Of a DNA stretch of 41,060 nt, positions 26,179-34,373 are shown piece by piece. Within the stretch, counting starts at the first letter, position 1. Every line of letters starts with the position of its first letter. Position numbers and translations under genes: made by a program. A model generated the notes under the pieces. The model did no database searches. It worked only from the letters and a program-made list of their open reading frames with translations, and was not told the DNA's origin. This DNA is from Rhodanobacter sp. (lineage in GTDB: Bacteria; Pseudomonadota; Gammaproteobacteria; Xanthomonadales; Rhodanobacteraceae), in contig SCRF01000063.1 in NCBI GenBank assembly GCA_004322005.1, positions 1 through 41,060 on the forward strand. The letters run 5' to 3'.

Positions 26179-27004
26179 TTGCTGAGTTCTCGTTTGGGTT
26201 GTAATGGCCAAAACAGGTTTTCAGCAGCACCTTCATGATTGCCAAGTTGCCGCGTACGCTGCTGATCTTTGTCGGCACTTCCCCCTTTGGATATCGGCGA
26301 ATCGTAGGCAATTCCTCGCATCGAAAACCCAGCTTCGGAGCCCGAAAGGAGAGATAGGCGAGCAGCTCGTAGGTTTCAAACTTGTTCCGAAAAGTGGATA
26401 CCCTAGGGTCGAGCAACAGCCTCTTGCTATAGGCGCGGAATCCCTGCGTTGTGTCGGTCCACCGGAATCCGGAGAACACGCTCAGCATGGGTGCATGGAT
26501 AAAGCGGATGGCGAAATCGCGAGATCGCGGCGTATTCTCGGCGACGCCGCCGGCAAGGAAGCGCGACGCTTGAACGAAGTCCACACCGCGCTTGAGCGCG
26601 TCGATGAACCGCGGAATAGCTTCCGGATCATCTTTGTCGTTTCCATCGATCGTGATGATTCCCTGATAGCCTTGATCAAGAGCGAAAGCATAGGCACACC
26701 GAAGCTGTGCACTGAGCTTACCCGCACCTGTCTTGACCAAAAGACCGCACACGCCCTTCTCTCTCAACCAAGTGCCTTCGAGCGACCCGTCCGTACTCCC
26801 ACCATCGACAATGATGATGTCGGCTAGGTCTTCCAAGTTAAGCGCGACCATTCGTGAGAGAAGACTATTGATTCGCTCCCCTTCATTGATTACCGGTATG
26901 ACCACGCACCAAGGATGCTGCACGCCAGACCAGAAGGACACGTCAAATGCAGGGACCTCCCAGGTCGCGCGCGTGGAAAGAGGAATGTCCGAAGCCGTTG
27001 TCAT
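26168..27004 (-). CDS. GT2 glycosyltransferase, polyprenyl-phosphate type without membrane anchor
   Basis: A 278-residue protein resembling dolichol-phosphate mannosyltransferase-like GT2 enzymes. Motifs are CVVIPVINEGERI, IIIVDGGSTDGS, TIDGNDKDDPEAIP (the acidic metal site), FVQASRFLAGG and TDTTQGFRAYSKRLL. Unlike GtrB it ends without transmembrane helices. The ATG at 27004 overlaps the stop of the SMR-type gene (ATGA), so the two are translationally coupled. It probably transfers an activated sugar to a lipid carrier. This is the second such enzyme in the operon; the other is at 30154-31170. Confidence 0.8.
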   Translation of the reverse strand: MTTASDIPLSTRATWEVPAFDVSFWSGVQHPWCVVIPVINEGERINSLLSRMVALNLEDLADIIIVDGGSTDGSLEGTWLREKGVCGLLVKTGAGKLSAQLRCAYAFALDQGYQGIITIDGNDKDDPEAIPRFIDALKRGVDFVQASRFLAGGVAENTPRSRDFAIRFIHAPMLSVFSGFRWTDTTQGFRAYSKRLLLDPRVSTFRNKFETYELLAYLSFRAPKLGFRCEELPTIRRYPKGEVPTKISSVRGNLAIMKVLLKTCFGHYNPNENSANDG

Positions 27005-27366
27005 GATGAGCTCGCCACCCGGAAAGTAATCAACGCCACGCCTGCCACGATCAGCAAAATGCCAACCACGGTGGTCCAATAAAACGGCTCTCTGATGAGT
27101 AGCGCCGAAGCCAATGCCACCGCTCCGACAGAGCCCGCCGTCAAGATCGGGTGAGCGACGTTCAATGGTAGTCGCGCAAGCGCGGCGGCAAAGAGAAGGA
27201 ATGCTCCGCCGTACAGACCAAGTCCCAACCATAACGGCCAGTTCGTTAGCATCTCCATAGGGGCGCTCAACGACGGGAACTTGCGTGGCGGCGTCATGGC
27301 GAACTTGATCAGCACGCTAGCGGAGGCATTAGAGAGCACGCCAAGAATCAGAATCAACCACTTCAT
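27001..27366 (-). CDS. SMR/EamA-type four-helix membrane protein, putative lipid-linked sugar flippase
   Basis: A 121-residue protein with four transmembrane helices: residues 2-24, about 43-64, about 70-90 (PLNVAHPILTAGSVGAVAL) and about 97-116 (EPFYWTTVVGILLIVAGVAL). It has the layout of small multidrug resistance proteins and of ArnE/ArnF, which flip undecaprenyl-phosphate aminoarabinose. Position between a sugar isomerase-like gene and a polyprenyl-phosphate GT2 gene, overlapping both by four bases, argues for a sugar-lipid flippase over a drug pump. The role is inferred from context. Confidence 0.75.
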   Translation of the reverse strand: MKWLILILGVLSNASASVLIKFAMTPPRKFPSLSAPMEMLTNWPLWLGLGLYGGAFLLFAAALARLPLNVAHPILTAGSVGAVALASALLIREPFYWTTVVGILLIVAGVALITFRVASSS

Positions 27367-28199
27367 GAAATCACCCCCGCGCCTTCTTGCCCATAGCTTT
27401 TGCCAGCAATGGTTAGTGCCCTGTCGACGGATTGGACGTGCGGCTCGTTCTTCGTCGCCAGCATTTCGATAGTCACCAAGTGATCTGGTAGCTTCTTTGA
27501 AAGCGCCTCGTGAACGATCACATGATCCACGCCACCATCCCCCAACGGCAGCAGGCCCGGTTCACTGGCGTGCACATGACCGATTAGATGCGCGTACCGG
27601 TGTATGACCTGCGCAACGTCTTCGCCATTGATCTTCATGGCCCCCGTATCGAGCTGCATCTTGATCGCCGGGTGATCCGTCAAGGCAACGATCCGTGCTG
27701 TCTCGTCACTGGTCGTCATGAAGTTCGCGCCATAGCACGGCGGATTTGGCTCCAGGCAGACGAATACGCCGTTTGACGCGGCTATCGCACCGAGACGTCT
27801 GAAAAAATCGACGGCGATCTCCTGCGAGGCTTCATCCGAAATAGAGCCACGATCCCTATTCCTGGGGGATCCAAAGACCAAGCGGGAACCACCTAGGCAG
27901 GCACCGATACGGCAAACCGCTGCCAGATGATCGAGCATCGCTTGCTGGGCCGAATCGCTCGCGAACAGGTTCAAACCAGAGGTGCCAAACAGGAGCGCCT
28001 GCATGCCGGTAATCTCAATTCCGCGCTGCTTCCAATAGTCCGATACTTGGCGTATTTTCCAGTCACTGGTTTGCAGGGGATCAGGAAAATATTTACCAGG
28101 CGCCACATCGATCGCGTCCACCCCGTGCTCATTCAAGAGCGCGGCAACCGCCTCATCTTCCTGTGGGTCCCAGGCGATGTTTGAAACTCCGATCCTCAC
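27363..28199 (-). CDS. Sugar phosphate isomerase/epimerase, TIM barrel (AP_endonuc_2 type)
   Basis: A 278-residue cytoplasmic protein of the xylose-isomerase-like TIM-barrel superfamily. The expected metal ligands can be followed along the barrel: Glu in VCLEPNPP, Asp in MQLDTGAM, His in GHVHASEPG and Glu in VTIEMLA. The start is a GTG at 28199 overlapping the preceding stop (GTGA). Family members isomerise or epimerise free or phosphorylated sugars, and some dehydrate inosose. The substrate here is unknown, but the neighbours suggest synthesis of an unusual sugar for lipid-linked transfer. Confidence 0.8.
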   Translation of the reverse strand: MRIGVSNIAWDPQEDEAVAALLNEHGVDAIDVAPGKYFPDPLQTSDWKIRQVSDYWKQRGIEITGMQALLFGTSGLNLFASDSAQQAMLDHLAAVCRIGACLGGSRLVFGSPRNRDRGSISDEASQEIAVDFFRRLGAIAASNGVFVCLEPNPPCYGANFMTTSDETARIVALTDHPAIKMQLDTGAMKINGEDVAQVIHRYAHLIGHVHASEPGLLPLGDGGVDHVIVHEALSKKLPDHLVTIEMLATKNEPHVQSVDRALTIAGKSYGQEGAGVIS

Positions 28200-28990
28200 G
28201 CCTTGCCTCCGCTGACGCCGGCCAAGGTTACCGGCTCGGACTGTGCGTACGCCCTGACTGCCTGGATCGCCTCCCTGGCAGAGTACTGATATGCCCCGGC
28301 ACCTGCAAAGAGGCTCGCATGAAGTGTCCTCATGTCGTAGCCAACCGGCGTACCGTCCAGGACATTCTTAAAATTCCTGCCGAACCCCTCGCTGGCCACT
28401 GCGGAAACACAAACCGGCTCACTCGTGAGATGAACCAGGCGCAAGCCTGCATTGAGTGCCACCTGAATATCAAACCAGAGGTTCACCATCGGGTAGAACT
28501 GGAACACGTTCCGGCTATCGATGGCATGCAGATTATTGTTGTTGAGAAAGTCAAAGATCACGTTTTTCTGAAGGCCTGGCCCTACCAAACCCGGCAGACG
28601 AACGATCAAGTGCTCGGGGAAGTGGCTCTCGACAAACTTTTCCAGCCATCGGCGGTGCGATCCGTAAGCGTGCAGTCCCGATTCTTCAACTGTACTGCCC
28701 TCGTCGACACCGATAGGACTTTCGAAAACATCGACGGTGCTGATGAGCACAAACCGCTTGCAGCGAATCGAGCCAAGATGATCGGTGAGCTGCGCGATGC
28801 CCTTCCAATCAGCTTCGGGATCCTGGTTGGCTACCCACTTCTTGGCAGATGCGCCCGCGCAAACCAGGGTTTCGAATTCCTTATCACGGATGTCGCCGAT
28901 GTTAGTCGATCGATAGAGTGCCTCGAAGGCCGCCTGCTTAAGTAATGTGCCTCCTACGAAGCCCGAAAATCCAACCAGTGCGTCGGCCAT
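28196..28990 (-). CDS. Short, degenerate NAD-dependent epimerase/dehydratase-like SDR
   Basis: A 264-residue protein, shorter than the usual extended SDR. The nucleotide motif is GFSGFVGG near the N-terminus, then LVCAGASAKKW, the strand RFVLISTVDVFE, the active-site-like segment AYGSHRRWLEKF and IVRLPGLVGPG. The catalytic YxxxK is YGSHR, with arginine in place of lysine. The region after the first strand lacks the normal acidic cofactor loop. It may be a reductase with altered chemistry or a binding protein. GGAGAGGG stands just before the ATG. Confidence 0.7.
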   Translation of the reverse strand: MADALVGFSGFVGGTLLKQAAFEALYRSTNIGDIRDKEFETLVCAGASAKKWVANQDPEADWKGIAQLTDHLGSIRCKRFVLISTVDVFESPIGVDEGSTVEESGLHAYGSHRRWLEKFVESHFPEHLIVRLPGLVGPGLQKNVIFDFLNNNNLHAIDSRNVFQFYPMVNLWFDIQVALNAGLRLVHLTSEPVCVSAVASEGFGRNFKNVLDGTPVGYDMRTLHASLFAGAGAYQYSAREAIQAVRAYAQSEPVTLAGVSGGKA

Positions 28991-29021
28991 TGCCCTCTCC
29001 AGTTATTCCCAAAAAGCTCAA

Positions 29022-30146
29022 TTACAGATTCTCTGTATCGAGCTTCTCGAGCACATCATAGATATTATCAATTTTTCCGCCCAGCACGGAGTAGCAACCG
29101 GGCAAAGAAGCGTGCTTTTCGAAAAGGATGGGACGGCCATCGTCTCCCTCGTTCTTGACCAAAACTGTCTTTACTTCAAACAGCGACTCCCTGTACGTTG
29201 CATCAAGCAGTGCCGGTACGTAGCGTCCGACATCACGAATCATGCGGTCGACACGGGTGTGTCGTTGATAACGCACCAGCTCGCCGTAGGGATCGACTCC
29301 AAACTGATCCTGCCAGTGCAGGTGTGGTGTATATCGAACGTGTGAAAGCGTGTGCAAGCCGCGCGCGGGAAACGGCATCATCGAGAAAAACGGTCCATCC
29401 ATGACCGTAATACCGGTGGAAGTGAGGTTCCCCGGCATCTCCATCAGCGCCATTTCGGTGATCTCGTGCTTCAACCCCATCCGGGTTCCTGGAAAGTCAC
29501 CGGCAAACTGATTCAGTCCGCTGTAGGTGCAGTTGAAAAGGTAGCGAGTAGAAACGCACTCGCGTGTTCCATCGGACGCTTCCAAAAGAACGCTCAAGCC
29601 CCCCTCGTCGCGCACAGATATGGCTTGGGCGCGCGTATTCAGGCGGACACCCACGCAGCAACCTGCCAATTCCTGCCGCGCCCAATGGGCCAGCTTCATT
29701 GAATCGAAGGCAAACTCCTCAACTTCGAATACATCTTCGATAAGGCGGGGATCGAAGAGCTCCTTGTGCGATTGATCCGCGGGCCGGATATCCGCCCCAA
29801 TCGCGTGACAGAAGCGCACAAATTGCTTCGATGTTACCTTGGAGTTGCGTCGCGCTATGGCGTACAGCATGGTGAAATCATGCTTGACGGCGCTTGGCCA
29901 GTCGCGCACGAATCGAGGCAGGTTGACCCGACTACGGAACGCGGTCGTGAAACTGCGCGGGTAGTGATAACCGTTGTGTACACGCGCTTGGTTGTTGTAG
30001 GAGGCCCGACTTAACAGAGAATTCTCGCGTTCAACGAGTAGGATACGCTTCAGTCCGCGCTGCTTACCCAAGTAGATAGCAACTGCAGCGCCATAAAATC
30101 CACCACCGACAACGATCGCATCATTTTCGGGATTGCCGATCAACAT
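29022..30146 (-). CDS. FAD-dependent oxidoreductase (DAO family)
   Basis: A 374-residue flavoprotein. The dinucleotide motif AIVVGGGFYGAAVA is at residues 10-23, followed by ILLVERENSLLSRASYNNQARVHNGYHYP, the typical FAD-contacting segment of D-amino-acid-oxidase-like enzymes. A central substrate domain and a C-terminal VLGGKIDNIYDVLEKL FAD return complete it. Family members oxidise amines or alcohols of small polar substrates. Here it sits between a GT2 gene and an SDR gene, so oxidation of a sugar or cyclitol intermediate is a reasonable inference. The ribosome site is weak (GGAAA directly before the ATG) and 7 bases separate it from the previous stop. Confidence 0.8.
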   Translation of the reverse strand: MLIGNPENDAIVVGGGFYGAAVAIYLGKQRGLKRILLVERENSLLSRASYNNQARVHNGYHYPRSFTTAFRSRVNLPRFVRDWPSAVKHDFTMLYAIARRNSKVTSKQFVRFCHAIGADIRPADQSHKELFDPRLIEDVFEVEEFAFDSMKLAHWARQELAGCCVGVRLNTRAQAISVRDEGGLSVLLEASDGTRECVSTRYLFNCTYSGLNQFAGDFPGTRMGLKHEITEMALMEMPGNLTSTGITVMDGPFFSMMPFPARGLHTLSHVRYTPHLHWQDQFGVDPYGELVRYQRHTRVDRMIRDVGRYVPALLDATYRESLFEVKTVLVKNEGDDGRPILFEKHASLPGCYSVLGGKIDNIYDVLEKLDTENL

Positions 30147-30153
30147 TTTCCGA

Positions 30154-31170
30154 TCACCCCGGGCCCAGGGGCAACGTGACAGCCTGACCGTCCTTGACCT
30201 CTTCGATATTCAGCTTCTCGTGCCGTGAAATCTTGGCACTGGTGAACTCCTGAGCCACATGATAAAGCGGCCCTTCATTAGAGAGGCGGGCCATATGCAA
30301 GATGTATTCGCCCAGCACCAGAAGTACGAGCGAAATTAGAAAGAACATGCCGGACTGTTGTAGCGACAGGCTCACCCAGCCGGGTGCGACCGTCGATTTG
30401 AAGAGGCCGATCGCGACCACATAGAGCGAATAGAACAGGTTTGCAATCGCACCGAACAGTGAAAGCGACGTCACCAGTCGCATCGGTGCACGAGTAGTCG
30501 ACACCAAGAGTCGCACGCCGCGCTCGATGCTTTCACCTATTCGCTTTGCATGCGGCGACCTTGGCGCCGCACTGTATTCCAGGTTCGAACGCGCGAAGCC
30601 ACCAGTCGCCGGCAAATGGCGGTAAGTAACTGCTGGCTGAGGATGCTGCAGTATGAAATTGACTACGCGTTTGCTCAGAAGCCGATAGTGCGGGGCTTCT
30701 TTGGTCAAGTAAATGCCGTTGAACGATCTGTAAAGGCCGTTAAAAACAGCGTAGGCGCCACTGTAGAACAAGCCTTGCGGTGGCTTTTGCTGATTGCTGG
30801 CGAACACGACGTCTACACCACTTACCGCCTTATCGAGCATCTCGGACAAAAAGATGATGTCATCAATTGTAGGGTCGATGACCGCGACAAAATCACCCAG
30901 CGCGTTTTCCAAGCCGACCCAGAATGCCGTATCGACGTCCACTTCTTTGGTCAGGGCATATACCTGAAGATTGGGCAGACCATTGACATCCGTGAGCGTC
31001 TTCAGGATGGTCAGAGTGTCATCACTGGAGGCATTGTCGATGATAATAAGCTCCCAATCTCTCGCAAGATTGGTGAGCTTGGATACCGCATTGGTGAGGA
31101 TGTCTTCAATGTTGTGTGCCTCATCGCGCACCACAATCACTACCGACAAAAAGACTGGAAAGAGAGCCAT
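30154..31170 (-). CDS. GtrB/ArnC-like GT2 glycosyltransferase with C-terminal membrane helices
   Basis: A 338-residue protein. The GT2 domain has LSVVIVVRDEAHNIEDIL, WELIIIDNASSDDT and FVAVIDPTIDD, where the usual DxD is shifted to DPTIDD. Two hydrophobic helices (about residues 230-255 and 270-300) follow, as in GtrB and ArnC. These transfer a sugar from a nucleotide to undecaprenyl phosphate at the inner membrane. The ATG at 31170 has AGGAG 7 bases before it; an in-frame extension to 31203 enters the IS5 element end. It is now the first intact gene of the minus-strand operon, only about 33 bases from that element. Confidence 0.8.
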   Translation of the reverse strand: MALFPVFLSVVIVVRDEAHNIEDILTNAVSKLTNLARDWELIIIDNASSDDTLTILKTLTDVNGLPNLQVYALTKEVDVDTAFWVGLENALGDFVAVIDPTIDDIIFLSEMLDKAVSGVDVVFASNQQKPPQGLFYSGAYAVFNGLYRSFNGIYLTKEAPHYRLLSKRVVNFILQHPQPAVTYRHLPATGGFARSNLEYSAAPRSPHAKRIGESIERGVRLLVSTTRAPMRLVTSLSLFGAIANLFYSLYVVAIGLFKSTVAPGWVSLSLQQSGMFFLISLVLLVLGEYILHMARLSNEGPLYHVAQEFTSAKISRHEKLNIEEVKDGQAVTLPLGPG

Positions 31171-31203
31171 CCTTAAACTCCTAGATGCAAGTAGCGCAAC
31201 CAA

Positions 31204-32426
31204 CAGGCTGCTGAGAATGCCCCTTTCAGCGCTGCTAGCATAGTTTCATCATACGAATCATACGACGTGCAGGCAGTCACCACGCTCATTCTTCCTGGAG
31301 CAGGCGCACGTTTCCTGGCATCGCCAACGTCAGCGACGGGCCCCACCACTCACCGATACCGCGCAAGCTGATCAGGTTGTACGCCGCAATCGCCCACGTC
31401 ACCGAGCCGCGGACTTTGGGTAACGCCACCCGCGACAGTTTGCGGAACCCGCCGATGGTCTTGATCCAGCCAAAACCCTGTTCGATGCGTTTGCGGATAT
31501 GCAGGCTCATGGCGTAGCCCTTGCCGTGGACAGTACGTTGGTCGACGGCGCTGCACCGTCTCGTGGTATGGAGAGCGATGTGAGGTTTGATACCACGCTG
31601 TTTCGGCGCCGCGCTTTACGCCCGTGGCGGTCAGCAGATCCAGCGCGCCGTCGGGCTCGCCCGTGCCGCTGGCGTGGCGCACGTCCACGGCCACCAACAG
31701 GCCGTTACGGTTTTCCATCAGAGCAGTGGTCAGATAGCTCAGCTTCGCTTCCTTGCCTTTGCCCTTGCCCTTGCGGATCAGGCGTACGTCCGGGTCGGTG
31801 GTGGTAATGGCGTGCGTGTCATTGCGTCGCTTCTGTCCGTGGAAATCGTCATCGTCGTCACCGCTGCTGTCCTTCGGCCGGAAGCTCTTGTGCGAGGTCC
31901 ACGCTTTCAGCAACGTGCCATCCATCGAAAAGTGCTCGTCGCTGATCAGCTCGCGCATTCGCACCAGCAGCACGGTGTGCTCGAAGAATTGCTGGGCGAT
32001 CGCCTCATCAAACAACCGCTCATGGTTGAACGAGAACGTCGAGTGATCCCGCACCGGATCGTCCACGTTGAGCCCGACGAACCAGCGGAACAGCAAATTG
32101 TAGTTGAGTTGCTCCATCAGCAGCCGCTCGCTGCGCACGCTGTAGACCACCTGCAGCAGGGCGGCTCGCAGCAGACGTTCCGGCGGAATCGACGGTCGGT
32201 CGCCTTCGGCGTAACGCATCGCCAGGACGCCGTCGAGTTCATCCAGGATGCCGCCCACCTGCACACGCAATTTGCGGATCGGATGACCACTCGGCATACG
32301 GTATTCCACGGATACATATGAAAACATGCCAAGCTACTGGACGTCAGGACTGCGCATCGGGGGCGCTCTGCGATTGAGAGCAAGCTATAACCGCGATGAC
32401 GCGTCGGAGCTTCTCAACAGCTTGCC
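31204..32426 (-). mobile_element. Degenerate IS5-family insertion sequence
   Basis: The ends share an imperfect inverted repeat: CAGGCTGCTGAGAATGCCCC from 31204, against CAAGCTGTTGAGAAGCTCC read inward from the other end (32407-32426). The interior is one IS5-like transposase gene that is broken. Exact ends and a target duplication could not be fixed. It sits between the minus-strand glycan operon and etfA. Confidence 0.6.
31286..32327 (-). pseudogene. IS5-family transposase, frameshifted and internally deleted
   Basis: The first frame (32327 down to about 31610) encodes the N-terminal DUF772-like domain and the first catalytic Asp in FSMDGTLLKAW, then ALDLLTATGVKR. The family sequence continues in another frame (KPHIALHTTRR, then GYAMSLHIRKRIEQGFGWIK with the catalytic Glu) down to the stop at 31286. 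Between them the segment that should carry the second Asp (the GADKGYD region) is missing. A deletion with a frameshift near 31600-31620 has therefore inactivated it. Confidence 0.8.
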
Positions 32427-32492
32427 AGTGCTGAGGTGGCGCACGATATGAAAACCAATATATCCGGCACCGCTGCAAACCAATACTCTCAT
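32427..32492 (-). pseudogene. 5' remnant of a GalE-like epimerase gene truncated by the IS5 element
   Basis: On the minus strand an ATG at 32492 opens [20 protein letters not shown], the N-terminal Rossmann signature of UDP-glucose 4-epimerase-like proteins (usual form VTGGAGYIGSH). After about 22 codons the reading runs into the IS5 end and soon stops. No 3' part of the gene is found on the other side of the element, so the rest was deleted. Because it points the same way as the operon at 31170-23845, it was probably that operon's original first gene. Confidence 0.75.
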
Positions 32493-32568
32493 TGGAGATA
32501 CCTTTTTATTGGCTAGTAGATGAAAAGTGTCACAGCCATCCGCTCATCCGCACGCGCGTTACGGAAAA

Positions 32569-33513
32569 TCAGGCCAAAACTTGTTCAAGCTCTGGAATGA
32601 TCTTGAACAGATCGCCGACCAAGCCAAAATCAGCAATTTCGAAGATGGGTGCTTCGCCATCTTTGTTGATCGCGACGATGATACCAGCGTCCTTGATGCC
32701 GGTGAGGTGCTGGATGGCGCCGGAGATGCCGATAGCCATGTACAGCTCGGGGGCGATGATCTTGCCGGTCTGGCCGACCTGCAGGTCGCTGGGTACGTAG
32801 CCAGCATCCACCGCGGCGCGCGAGGCGCCGACGGCGGCGCCGATCCTGTCGGCGAATTTGAAGATGATGTCGAAGTTCTCCTTCGAGCCGACGCCGCGGC
32901 CGCCGGAGACAACCTTGCTGGCGCTCTGCAGGTCCGGGCGATCGCTGCTGCCCTGCTTCAGCTCGACGAAGCGGGTATGCGTGGGCAGCACTGCATCGAC
33001 GGTGATCGCTTCGATCGGTGCGCTGTTGACGCCGGTGAGGGCTGCCGGCCATGAAGCCGAGCGGATCGTGGCGACCACGGTGTGGGTGGCGTCGGCCTCG
33101 ACGGTGATGATCGCGTTGCCGGCGTAGATCGGGCGCTTGAAGGTGTACGCAGCCTCGACGCTCATCACGTCGCTGACCTGGGCCACGCCGAGCAGGGCGG
33201 CGACGCGCGGGGCGACGTCCTTGCCGAACGTGGTGGAAGGCACGAATACATGGCTGTAGCCGGCCGCGGCCTTGGCGATCTGCGGCGCCAGGATGGCGGC
33301 CAGTGGGTGGGCGTTCTCGGGGCGGGCGACGGTGAGCACGCGGCTCACGCCGTCGATCTTCGCCGCTTCGGAGGCAATCGCGTCGACGCTGTCGGCTAGC
33401 ACCAGTACGTCGATCGCTTCGCCTTTCACCGCAGTGGCGGCGCTCACGGCGCGCGCGGTGGAGGAGTTGAGTTTGCCGCCGAGGTGCTCGGCGATGACCA
33501 GGATCTTGCTCAT
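32569..33513 (-). CDS. etfA: Electron transfer flavoprotein, alpha subunit
   Basis: A 314-residue FAD-binding subunit of the soluble ETF that collects electrons from acyl-CoA and other dehydrogenases and passes them to ETF-ubiquinone oxidoreductase. It begins [15 protein letters not shown]. The C-terminal FAD domain shows [42 protein letters not shown] and [12 protein letters not shown]. The ATG at 33513 is the family start; an open frame upstream to 33972 is a shadow of etfB. The gene marks the second classical border of the xanthomonad LPS locus, and G+C is high again from here. Confidence 0.96.
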   Translation of the reverse strand: MSKILVIAEHLGGKLNSSTARAVSAATAVKGEAIDVLVLADSVDAIASEAAKIDGVSRVLTVARPENAHPLAAILAPQIAKAAAGYSHVFVPSTTFGKDVAPRVAALLGVAQVSDVMSVEAAYTFKRPIYAGNAIITVEADATHTVVATIRSASWPAALTGVNSAPIEAITVDAVLPTHTRFVELKQGSSDRPDLQSASKVVSGGRGVGSKENFDIIFKFADRIGAAVGASRAAVDAGYVPSDLQVGQTGKIIAPELYMAIGISGAIQHLTGIKDAGIIVAINKDGEAPIFEIADFGLVGDLFKIIPELEQVLA

Positions 33514-33535
33514 GTGTGTCTCCGAAGCTTTTGTT

Positions 33536-33611
33536 GTAGGAGCCCGCTTGCGGGCGATGCTTCTGCTCTGGACCTCGGAAGGAAGAGCATCGCCCGCGAG
33601 CGGGCTCCTAC
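33536..33611. repeat. REP-like inverted repeat between etfB and etfA
   Basis: GTAGGAGCCCGCTTGCGGGC (33536-33555) and its extension pair with the complement ending at 33611 (GCGGGCTCCTAC), arms of about 28 bases each. It is the GTAGGAGCCCGC repeat found between genes in many Xanthomonadales genomes. In the etfBA transcript it would form a long hairpin between the two cistrons. Confidence 0.85.
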
Positions 33612-33626
33612 ATGCGGGAATGAGGA

Positions 33627-34373
33627 TTACAGCAGGCCTTTCTGCTTCAGTGCGGCGACCAGCTCGGCCGCGTCCTTCACCATGACACCCTTGCTGCGCT
33701 TGGCCGGCGCGGCGTAGTGCGTGGTCTTCAGGTGGCCGTGCGACTCGACACCGAGTGATCCGAGCTCGATCGTGTCGATCGGCTTGGACTTCGCCTTCAT
33801 GATGTCCGGCAGCTTGATGAAGCGCGGCTCGTTCAGGCGCAGGTCGGTGGTGATCACCGCCGGCAGTTCCGCTTCGATCACTTCCAGGCCGGCGTCGATC
33901 TCGCGGGTTACCGTGGCCTTGCCATCGGCAATCTCGACCTTGCTGGCGAACGTGGCCTGCGGGCGATCCCACAGCGCGGCGAGCATCTGGCCGGTCTGGT
34001 TGGCGTCGTCGTCGATCGCCTGCTTGCCCAGGATTACCAGGCCCGGCTGCTCCTTCTCGATCAGCTTGAGGAACACGCGGGCGGCGGTCAGCGGCTGCAC
34101 GGCGTCGCTGGCGACCACGTGGATCGCGCGGTTCGCACCCATCGCCAGGCCGTTGCGCAGGTGCGCGGTGAGGTCGGCCGGGCCGATGCCGACCACCACC
34201 ACTTCCGTGGCCACGCCTTTCTCGCGCAGGCGCAGCGCCTCTTCCAGCGCGATGTCGTCGAACGGGTTGGCGGACAGCTTGACGCCGTCGGTGACCACGC
34301 CGCTGCCGTCGGGCTTGACCTGGATGCGCACGTTGTAGTCCACGACGCGTTTGTAGCCGACCAGAATTTTCAT
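33627..34373 (-). CDS. etfB: Electron transfer flavoprotein, beta subunit
   Basis: A 248-residue AMP-binding partner of EtfA. It opens with MKILVGYKRVVDYNVRIQVK, then SANPFDDIALEEALRLRE and the conserved LVILGKQAIDDDANQTGQMLA. The central ETF-beta signature and the C-terminal KPIDTIELGSLGV are present. AGGA lies 8 bases before the ATG. etfB and etfA are split by 113 bases that hold the inverted repeat, more than usual for this pair. Confidence 0.96.
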   Translation of the reverse strand: MKILVGYKRVVDYNVRIQVKPDGSGVVTDGVKLSANPFDDIALEEALRLREKGVATEVVVVGIGPADLTAHLRNGLAMGANRAIHVVASDAVQPLTAARVFLKLIEKEQPGLVILGKQAIDDDANQTGQMLAALWDRPQATFASKVEIADGKATVTREIDAGLEVIEAELPAVITTDLRLNEPRFIKLPDIMKAKSKPIDTIELGSLGVESHGHLKTTHYAAPAKRSKGVMVKDAAELVAALKQKGLL

